NCBI RefSeq assembly: GCF_938029845.1
Contig: NZ_CALHGG010000140.1
Span: forward strand, 1 to 30,551
DNA length: 30,551 nt
Source of the DNA: an uncultured Capnocytophaga sp.
Lineage (GTDB): Bacteria > Bacteroidota > Bacteroidia > Flavobacteriales > Flavobacteriaceae
Reading direction: 5' to 3'
In this document: positions 25,188-30,551 of the stretch, one piece after another
How the letters are laid out: each line of letters opens with the position of its first letter
Position numbering within the stretch: the stretch's first letter is position 1
Position numbers and translations under genes: made by a program
The notes under the pieces: model-generated
The model's input: the letters and a program-made list of their open reading frames with translations, nothing else
Told to the model about the DNA's origin: nothing
Database searches by the model: none

Positions 25188-25514
25188 TTAGATAAAATCT
25201 TCTGGGTATTCTTTTTCATACTCATCCCATTCTTTAAGGTTTTCTTTATCTATGATCTCAGATCGTGGCAGATAAGTATTATATCCATATTTATCCATTG
25301 TTTTAATAAGTTTTCCCGTATCATCAGAAATAAAATATGAAAATAAATTCTCTTGTTCAAACAATTTTGAAACAGCTATTACAACCCAGCATTGTCGTTC
25401 AGTATCATATATAGCCTCCTCTATACTATGATTTAGCTTTATATCATATTTTTTTTCTATACAAGCCTTTATTTGCTTTGTTATTTTTATAATTTGTTCT
25501 TCTGTGTGTTTCAT
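25188..25514 (-). CDS. Putative immunity protein of a zincin-toxin module
   Basis: This 108-residue acidic protein has no signal peptide or membrane segment, so it is predicted cytosolic. It begins with a helical KHTEEQIIKITKQIKACIEKK segment, then strands (CWVVIAVSKLF, FSYFISDDTGKLIKTM), and ends in an acidic tail (EWDEYEKEYPEDF). I do not recognise a named family. Its ATG overlaps the stop of the upstream toxin fragment in an ATGA arrangement (25511-25514), typical of toxin-immunity pairs. Small size, acidity and position suggest it neutralises the zincin domain encoded just before it. That role is an inference. Confidence 0.6.
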   Translation of the reverse strand: MKHTEEQIIKITKQIKACIEKKYDIKLNHSIEEAIYDTERQCWVVIAVSKLFEQENLFSYFISDDTGKLIKTMDKYGYNTYLPRSEIIDKENLKEWDEYEKEYPEDFI

Positions 25515-25765
25515 TGTTTATTTATTTTAGCATGTCTTTTTCTAACAATATCAATGTAATCTTTTGCGTGTTCAATCTGATGTTCTTTCAATTCATTTTT
25601 TTGTTCCATTAATTTATCAAACACATACTCTTCCTTTTCTAATTCTGTTTGAGCATTATATTTTTGATCACCTAACTGATAATTTTGTTTTGCATGGTAA
25701 CTCTCATGCATTACCTCATATTTTGAAGGCGGTTTTATAAGAAAAATAGAATTTAAAATGCAAAA
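25511..25765 (-). pseudogene. C-terminal stump of a zincin (HExxH) polymorphic toxin
   Basis: An open frame from the stop at 25766-25768 (minus strand) to the TGA at 25511-25513 encodes 84 residues: a short lead with KPPSKYEV, then MHESYHAKQNYQLGD. HESYH is a perfect HExxH zinc-binding and catalytic motif. ELEKEEYVFDKLMEQK follows and offers a downstream glutamate as third ligand, and the end is basic (RKRHAKINKQ). This matches the C-terminal metallopeptidase domain of polymorphic toxins (Tox-MPTase group, as I recall it). The secretion and repeat portions are missing, so it is a 5'-truncated gene. The ATG at 25709-25711 could still give a 66-residue peptide. Confidence 0.65.
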
Positions 25766-25981
25766 CTATAAAAAAATAATGTAATTAACTCATACAAAGG
25801 GGATTATTTTTTTGATAGGTAGATAAGAGAAGACAGGGTCTTAGATGATTTGGACAGGCTTTTTCAAAATTAGGTTTCTAAATCATTACCTAATACCTTG
25901 AAAAATATTTTTTATTAGTAGGTTGTATTTCAGTGTTTTACACCTTTTTTCATATTGTACAGTAACTTGATAAAAAGTACT

Positions 25982-26146
25982 TTCGCAAATTGAAAAATTA
26001 GAGTATGAAAAAATAGTAACCTAATAACCAATAGAACGCTTATGAATATCGTAGGAAGACTTACCGAAAATGCACAAGTGCATGCTTCATAATGTTCCCT
26101 TTTTTGGGGGCAAAAGTGAAGATAATTTGTCAATTCGCAAATTGAA
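25982..26146. repeat. 13-bp direct repeats around an ssb remnant
   Basis: TTCGCAAATTGAA occurs at 25982-25994 and again at 26134-26146, identical and in the same orientation, with 139 bases between the copies. The ssb fragment (26042-26092) lies between them. They could be a site left by an integration or deletion event, or repeated promoter-like elements: on the minus strand each contains CAATTTGCG. Confidence 0.5.
26042..26092 (+). pseudogene. N-terminal remnant of a mobile-element single-stranded DNA-binding protein
   Basis: ATG at 26042 opens MNIVGRLTENAQVHAS and stops after 16 residues. The MN(I/V)xGRLTxxAxV start is the hallmark N-terminus of the SSB-like proteins found on Bacteroidota conjugative transposons and plasmids (MNIIGRLTRDAEV type). 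The rest of the OB fold is absent in all three forward frames. The fragment sits in a 430-base stretch without intact genes. The surrounding DNA (25766-26198) otherwise shows only AT-rich sequence, the direct repeats and no recognisable transposase. Confidence 0.5.
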
Positions 26147-26198
26147 TCTACACAATAATCTATCCTTCCTCCCATAAAACTAATAAGCCAATGAATCC

Positions 26199-27377
26199 CT
26201 ATTCCTTTTTGCCTATTCCCCTAATAAGGATCATACTATAAAGCATACATAAGAGCATGGTTAAGACAAAAGCAGCCAAAGGGAGAGTGAAGTCAGCAGG
26301 GGTAAAGGGGAACAATTGGGAGAGCTTAGCCATATAGAAGCTGCGCAGCACGTAACAGAGCACTAGGGCAACTATAATAGCTCCCAACGTAAAGAAACAG
26401 ACCACCCACTGGTAGTAACGAGCAATCTGGGCAGGGGTATAGCCAATAGAGAGCAAAGAGTGAATTTGCTCTTTGTTGCGCTGCAAGATTAAATGTAGGC
26501 TAAGCACGACCACGGCTACGGATAATAGCAGTATCAGTAAGGCAATCCCTACCACCGTCCAAAGGGCTGAGGAGAAGAAAAAGCGCATCTTGCTCAGTTC
26601 CAGTTCGTCCTTACTTATGGTATAGTTATGCGCCTTGAAGTAGCTCAGTATCTCCTGCTGAGAAGGATCGTGGAACTCCACCAAAAGGCGAGAGGCCTGT
26701 GAAGAAGGATTTCCATAAGTCTGGTTTGCCCAAGCGAGGAAGTCTTCAGGAACGAGAATAGAGTTGATTTTAGCTGAAAAGCCCACAATACGACTGGAGA
26801 ATACCGCTTCCTTGCCATTACCTGAAAGGCGTAGACCAAAAGAAATCTTATCAATCAATCCTTTGGAGAGTACAGGTAGTCCTTGGCTCTGGGCAAAGCC
26901 AAAGTTATAGAGAGAAAGATAGTTCTCAGGAATAATGATAGGGACAAAGGAGCGGGAGGGAGTCCATTGCCATTGGTCACTCTTCACATCAATATACTTA
27001 TCTGGAATACTCTCAAAGAAAAGGTCAGTAGCAAACAGAGGCAATTCGCCATCACCCTCGTGGGTATACGCCATAATCTTAAAAGTAGCTACTGAAAAAG
27101 GCACCATACTCTTGACAAAGGATTCTTGGCGCAAGGACTCTTGTTCCTGAGAAGTGAAGTAGATGCTTTCCTTCTCGAGAGAGCCTATCGCCGAAATGGG
27201 CTTGCTCACTACCGCATAGTTACTTGAAAATATATCTGTTTGCTCCTCTAACAAGGGTTTTACGTCCTTATAGAGTTGCCAGATACCCCCTAGCAGTGCC
27301 ACAGAGATCATTAGGGCAAAGCTATAGCCAAGGAGTTGGGCTTTGGGGAGTGTTTTTCGCTGGAGCTTATAGAGCAT
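26199..27377 (-). CDS. MacB/FtsX-type ABC transporter permease
   Basis: This 392-residue inner-membrane protein has the type VII ABC layout: a cytoplasmic start, TM1 (about 16-37), a large periplasmic domain (about 38-265), then three helices (about 270-298, 318-345 and 362-388) forming the FtsX domain. The coupling segment QRNKEQIHSLLSIGYTPAQIARYYQWV between TM2 and TM3 is typical. Such permeases do not move substrates through the bilayer but pass ATPase motion to the periplasm, as in MacB, LolCE and FtsX. It begins 9 bases after the ATPase gene. The partner lipoprotein is probably the DUF4836 gene of the same operon. Confidence 0.85.
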   Translation of the reverse strand: MLYKLQRKTLPKAQLLGYSFALMISVALLGGIWQLYKDVKPLLEEQTDIFSSNYAVVSKPISAIGSLEKESIYFTSQEQESLRQESFVKSMVPFSVATFKIMAYTHEGDGELPLFATDLFFESIPDKYIDVKSDQWQWTPSRSFVPIIIPENYLSLYNFGFAQSQGLPVLSKGLIDKISFGLRLSGNGKEAVFSSRIVGFSAKINSILVPEDFLAWANQTYGNPSSQASRLLVEFHDPSQQEILSYFKAHNYTISKDELELSKMRFFFSSALWTVVGIALLILLLSVAVVVLSLHLILQRNKEQIHSLLSIGYTPAQIARYYQWVVCFFTLGAIIVALVLCYVLRSFYMAKLSQLFPFTPADFTLPLAAFVLTMLLCMLYSMILIRGIGKKE

Positions 27378-27386
27378 ATCTTGATT

Positions 27387-28019
27387 TTAGAGCTGTAATA
27401 TTTGGTCGTAGTTCAATAAGGTATTGGTTTCCAAGGCTGTCATCAGTAGGGTGGCTCCTCTTTGGGTACATTCTTCTTCTAAAATCTGGCAGAGCACATG
27501 CGTATTCGCCTCGTCCAAATGGCTGAAAGGCTCGTCCAAGAGGAGCACCTCAAAGGGTTGGGCTAAGGCACGCAGGAAGGCGACACGCTGGCGTTGTCCC
27601 AAGGAGAGCGTAGCCACAGGAGTATCTTGCTTATGGGCAAGCCCCACTCGTGCGAGTAATTCACTGATCTGCTGGGAGGAGAAATAGCCTGTCAGTCGGT
27701 TCTTGAGCTGTATATTCTCCTTGGCTGTCAGCGAGGGAAAGAGGCGTAAGTCTTGGAAGAGGTAGCTTAGCTTATGGCGGCGATAGGCAAAAAGGTCTTT
27801 GGGGTGGACTGCCCCATCATAGGTAATGGTACCCTCATAGCTATCTCGCTCCCCATAGAGGAAACTTAGCAGGGAGGTCTTTCCCCTACCCGATTGAGCG
27901 CGGATAAGATAGCACTTAGCTGGGGCAAAGACGACCTCCTCCCTCAGATAGATATCCGAGGGAGTTAGCTCCGTCTGTTCCATATAACTCGGTCTTAGCT
28001 GATGTAAGTGGATTTCCAT
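27387..28019 (-). CDS. ABC transporter ATPase with altered Walker A and no switch histidine
   Basis: This 210-residue nucleotide-binding protein of the MacB/LolD/FtsE type shows Walker A in RAQSGRGKTSLL (K47), Q-loop in YLFQDLRLF, signature LSLGQRQRVAFLRAL, Walker B with catalytic Glu in VLLLDEPF, and D-loop SHLD. Two usual residues are changed: the first Walker A glycine is Ala (A41), and the H-loop reads LLMTALET, with Ala (A195) where a histidine normally stands. It probably binds ATP but may hydrolyse it slowly or act as a switch. The gene sits 5 bases after the DUF4836 gene and 9 bases before the permease gene, in a GC-richer operon. Confidence 0.88.
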   Translation of the reverse strand: MEIHLHQLRPSYMEQTELTPSDIYLREEVVFAPAKCYLIRAQSGRGKTSLLSFLYGERDSYEGTITYDGAVHPKDLFAYRRHKLSYLFQDLRLFPSLTAKENIQLKNRLTGYFSSQQISELLARVGLAHKQDTPVATLSLGQRQRVAFLRALAQPFEVLLLDEPFSHLDEANTHVLCQILEEECTQRGATLLMTALETNTLLNYDQILQL

Positions 28020-28024
28020 GACCC

Positions 28025-29734
28025 TTATTTTACACCTTCTTCGGTTGTTGTGTCCTCTTCGATTACATCATCGTCTTCATAAGTTTCCCCTTCTTCGTAT
28101 GTCTCATCGTCATCTTCGTAGGCTTCTGCCTTATTCCCCTTGTCAATCTTGCTTGCATTGACCTGTTTGGCAAACTGAAGAAAGCTATAAAGGCTATTGC
28201 GCTCCACATTCTTCATATGATAGATAAGGGAGGCAGTGTTTTCCTTGGCATTGGCTTTTACTTCCAAATTCTTAGAATGGTCTATAAGCCACTGGAAGGA
28301 AGCTTCATCACGGACACTCTTGTCGGACTTCATCGCCATCCTGATTATACTAGGATAGTCGTCCAAGTTCAGATTAAAAGAACCATAGAAGGTATTCTTC
28401 CCTGCCTGAGATGCCAAGGAGCTACTATAAGCGTTATCTTTGTGCTTTCCTGCAATAAAAGCATCTACCTCATCGGAGGAGTTGCTTATGAAAAAGGCCT
28501 TATCGTTATAAGCAAAATGGATACTTACAAAAAAGAAAGTCATGCTATAACGATCCCCCTCCTTGGTAAAGAGGTCTTCTTCAGCGACCATTTTGTCCAA
28601 GATCTTTCTATCATTGACATCAAAGCTGGCTCCTACGACAGGAATTGGGATACTCATACCTGTCTCAAAGTCCTCCAATGCCACCACAAAACTCCCTCCA
28701 AAGAGGTTCAAGAGGTTGTCCAGCTGGAGGTCTTTCTTGGCAAGCCACTGCTCGATATCGGCTTCTTTGACGAGTTCGGGTTCGGCTTCCTTGAGAAACT
28801 CATAGTAATGCTTCACATTGACCACTCCTGTGAACGCCATAGGCATTTTCTCTGGGAAGTGCTTAAGGAGTTTTTTGTTAAAGGAAGCCTCCCCTATACG
28901 ATGCTTGTCTAAGAGCTTTTGGTACTTTTCGTTATATAGGGTACGGGCGGAGAGGATAATTTCCTCTTTCTCGAACTCCAAGGTTGCATAGAGGTAGGTT
29001 CCCTGTTGTAGGTTGAATAGAGAAGGAGAAAGAGCAGCAGAGGAAGGTAGTTTCTCATCCAAGGACGTATAAGCATCTGCTACATTCACCCATACACTGA
29101 TGTCCTTTTGGTCGGAAAGAAAGTCAGCAAAGCCGTCAAGGGAGGTAATCTGCTTTTTAGCCTCTAAGGAGCGGAGTTGCTTAGCTTTCAAGGGGATTTG
29201 TAGTTCTGAAGCGGGTTCTTCATCTGCGTCGCCTACTCCCAGAAAAAGCGCTTTGTCGTTGTCCCAGCTCAGCGTATATCTGCCTTCGGCCATGTTCAGT
29301 AGCTTATAGCCACTTTCCTCGGTAAGGGTATGTTTCTTGTCAGTCAAGGTGAAAAGTTGGTTAAGCGTATTCTCGAACTTTTCCTTATCGGAGAGAGAGC
29401 AGGCCATCCCGATATAGTTTTCCATGCCATTACCCCCTTGTTGTCCATACTGGAAGAGATAGATAGGCTCGCGAAAACGTATCCCTGAATTTCTTGGGTT
29501 GCGGAGCAGCTCACGGAGGAAATCACGTTGCTTATCCTTTATGGAAAGATCATCAACCCACTGCTTGAACTCCGCAGAGTCCTCAGAGGAGGCGATATCC
29601 GCTTTTTGGTAAAGCGACTTCAAGTCAATAGAGACTACCCAAGCGGCATCGCTGGGGATCAGTGCCAAAGAGGCAGGCTTCTTAGAACAAGAAGCAACGA
29701 GAATAAGGACTAAGCCCAATAAGAATCGTTTCAT
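28025..29734 (-). CDS. DUF4836-family lipoprotein with acidic C-terminal tail
   Basis: This 569-residue lipoprotein starts with a type II signal peptide and lipobox (LVASC, lipidated C16 followed by SKKPAS). The residues after Cys are basic, not the acidic surface-export signal, which favours retention on the periplasmic side. The body matches DUF4836, beginning LALIPSDAAWVVSIDLKSL, with repeated strand-helix units. The end is a striking acidic tail (about 535-569, EDDDETYEEGETYEDDD type). DUF4836 has no known function. The gene begins an operon with an ABC ATPase and an FtsX-type permease, so it may be their periplasmic partner. No TAnnTTTG box is obvious; an ACTCAAAA-type leader precedes the ATG. 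Confidence 0.85.
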   Translation of the reverse strand: MKRFLLGLVLILVASCSKKPASLALIPSDAAWVVSIDLKSLYQKADIASSEDSAEFKQWVDDLSIKDKQRDFLRELLRNPRNSGIRFREPIYLFQYGQQGGNGMENYIGMACSLSDKEKFENTLNQLFTLTDKKHTLTEESGYKLLNMAEGRYTLSWDNDKALFLGVGDADEEPASELQIPLKAKQLRSLEAKKQITSLDGFADFLSDQKDISVWVNVADAYTSLDEKLPSSAALSPSLFNLQQGTYLYATLEFEKEEIILSARTLYNEKYQKLLDKHRIGEASFNKKLLKHFPEKMPMAFTGVVNVKHYYEFLKEAEPELVKEADIEQWLAKKDLQLDNLLNLFGGSFVVALEDFETGMSIPIPVVGASFDVNDRKILDKMVAEEDLFTKEGDRYSMTFFFVSIHFAYNDKAFFISNSSDEVDAFIAGKHKDNAYSSSLASQAGKNTFYGSFNLNLDDYPSIIRMAMKSDKSVRDEASFQWLIDHSKNLEVKANAKENTASLIYHMKNVERNSLYSFLQFAKQVNASKIDKGNKAEAYEDDDETYEEGETYEDDDVIEEDTTTEEGVK

Positions 29735-29777
29735 AAGGTTTTGAGTTTTTAAGTTTTGAGTGATTAGGGGTTAGTTT
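29735..29777. repeat. Repeat-like leader upstream of the DUF4836 gene
   Basis: On the minus strand the sequence just before the ATG reads CTAATCACTCAAAAC then TTAAAAACTCAAAACC, two ACTCAAAA units. The same ACTCAAAA unit lies just before rluD (19132-19139) and the GNAT gene (20239-20246) on the plus strand. No promoter consensus is seen in this gap. Confidence 0.45.
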
Positions 29778-30373
29778 CTACCAACTTTTCATTTGTGTTT
29801 CTGTACGGATATGCTTTTGTCTGGCTACAAAAGCAAAACCTTTTCCTAATTCCAATAAGAATTGTTGTAGGTTATTGATGAGACTCTTCTCCAATTCATT
29901 TTCATTTCTTCCTTGACCGCCTCCCTCATCTGTGAGGCAAGCAAACGCTGGTAATAAAGCGTATTGATATTGCGTTCTAAGGTACGAACTGACCAATGTT
30001 GTTGTGCAGTCTCTTGTAGGTAATAAGCCCTCGCTTGATCGCTTTATACTCTCATTATCAAGCGAATATGACACCACGTCAATTTGGCACACATGTGTGC
30101 CAAATTATCTTCATCAGGAAAAAGAAGATAAAATCTATGATAATCTCGTAGTGTTCTTTCGCTAAACCCTTTTCCTAATTCTTTCGAGAGTTGGGCGATC
30201 ACTTGCTCCCCATAGTTAGCACGGATACTCCCTTGCCGTTCCTCTTCTACAATACGCCTTCTTATTCTCCAGAAACCTTCAATCATTGCAAAAGCTGTAG
30301 CCTAATAAACCTTTTATTGTGCTTGAAGGAGTATTTGCTTAATGTCAGTGATACACTTCTGTAAGGTGTCCAT
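29778..30373 (-). pseudogene. DUF1016/YhcG-type nuclease pseudogene
   Basis: This is a decayed gene of the DUF1016 (YhcG, PD-(D/E)xK nuclease) family. From ATG 30371-30373 the frame gives MDTLQKCITDIKQILLQAQ, a stop (30314-30316), KVY, a stop (30302-30304), then ATAFAMIEGFWRIRRRIVEEE, GKGFSERTLRDYHRFYLLF and LTWCHIRLIMRV, and a third stop (30044-30046). The same frame continues as QARAYYLQETAQQHWSVRTL and NINTLYYQRLLASQMREAVK. A frameshift and deletion then join ELEKSLINNLQQFLLELGKG and FAFVARQKH from the start of the nuclease domain. The catalytic end is missing. Intact relatives are linked to restriction or phage defence; this copy is dead. Confidence 0.85.
30082..30107. repeat. Perfect 26-bp palindrome inside the DUF1016 pseudogene
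   Basis: AATTTGGCACACA (30082-30094) is followed directly by its exact reverse complement TGTGTGCCAAATT (30095-30107), with no loop. In the minus-strand reading it encodes part of the NLAHMCAKL segment, so it may be chance coding sequence. It could form a cruciform or bind a dimeric protein. Confidence 0.7.
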
Positions 30374-30393
30374 GGTTATGAATTATACAAGTA

Positions 30394-30422
30394 CAAAGAT
30401 AATCAAAAAGGATAAATGACAA
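30394..30422 (-). promoter_or_regulatory. Promoter of the DUF1016 pseudogene
   Basis: On the minus strand TTG (30420-30422) and TATCTTTG (30394-30401) are separated by 18 bp, matching the -33/-7 layout. The -7 box ends 20 bases before the ATG at 30373. The promoter appears intact although the gene is not. Confidence 0.6.
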
Positions 30423-30434
30423 CGATTTTTTTAC

Positions 30435-30442
30435 TATCTTTG
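30435..30442 (+). promoter_or_regulatory. -7 promoter box of the gene leaving the window
   Basis: TATCTTTG fits TAnnTTTG and points to the right edge, divergent from the DUF1016 promoter. No clear TTTG is found 17-23 bp upstream. An ATG follows 84 bases later at 30527. Confidence 0.45.
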
Positions 30443-30526
30443 CCTTTAATACACGACAAAAATATAGAAGGTACTTAACAAAAGAGCTGAAATTCATTAT
30501 ATTAGAGTTTCTAATCTACCACAATT

Positions 30527-30551
30527 ATGACTCTAAAAAAGAATATCAGCT
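30527..30551 (+). CDS. Possible start of a gene running off the window
   Basis: ATG at 30527 opens MTLKKNIS and continues past the edge. An 84-base leader separates it from the -7 box. Too little is visible to identify it, and the start may not be real. Confidence 0.3.

Noticed and set aside
25930..26175. 81-residue minus-strand open frame next to the permease gene
   Set aside because: It overlaps the ssb remnant and both direct repeats, has no promoter, and its composition looks like translated AT-rich noise.
28217..28912. 231-residue plus-strand open frame
   Set aside because: It lies antisense inside the DUF4836 gene, which has a clear lipobox and family match; the frame is open because of the higher GC there.
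1..30551. CRISPR arrays, rRNA operons, intact insertion sequences
   Set aside because: No regularly spaced repeats, rRNA-like stretches or complete transposase genes were seen; the only recombinase is the chromosomal XerC-type gene.

Overview
The window looks like a chromosomal segment of a Bacteroidota bacterium of the Flavobacteriaceae, with Capnocytophaga the best fit. The evidence is low but uneven GC, repeated promoter boxes of the Bacteroidota type (TAnnTTTG at -7, TTTG or TTG about 20 bp upstream), almost no Shine-Dalgarno sequences, and families typical of the phylum (DUF3276/PUR, DUF4268, DUF4836, and XerC next to a short hibernation factor). The genus call rests on overall resemblance, not on a marker gene.

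Positions 1-8300 are mostly plus-strand housekeeping genes: a truncated gene end, metF, a TerB/J-domain protein, an unknown membrane protein, pdhA and pdhC, an NlpC/P60-like protein with rlmH and a DUF4268 gene, then udk, ftsB/divIC and a PUR-domain gene. A strong bidirectional terminator (8319-8351) separates these from a minus-strand operon at 8358-12701: a secreted membrane protein of unknown function, glmM and an SLC13/RCK_C transporter.

Positions 12862-24129 are plus-strand again: a CopD-like protein, xerC and hpf; a SIMPL-domain protein, pncA and a glycosyltransferase; dapB and a small conserved protein; an unknown secreted/membrane pair; rluD, a GNAT acetyltransferase, aroB, a histidine kinase without an adjacent response regulator, and a second glycosyltransferase.

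Positions 24130-26198 form a very AT-rich accessory patch made largely of debris. It holds a secreted orphan protein, a short remnant that resembles a regulator or excisionase, the C-terminal stump of an HExxH (zincin) toxin overlapping by ATGA with a likely immunity gene, and the first 16 codons of an SSB-type gene between 13-bp direct repeats. I read it as the scar of an integrated element and a polymorphic-toxin locus.

Positions 26199-29734 are a compact minus-strand operon of clearly higher GC: a DUF4836 lipoprotein with an acidic tail, an ABC ATPase lacking the usual switch histidine and the first Walker A glycine, and a MacB/FtsX-type permease. This is the best candidate for an uncharacterised system. 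It is followed by a DUF1016/YhcG nuclease pseudogene (29778-30373) with three in-frame stops, a frameshift and a lost catalytic end. The window ends just inside what may be the next plus-strand gene. I found no rRNA, tRNA, CRISPR array or intact insertion sequence.
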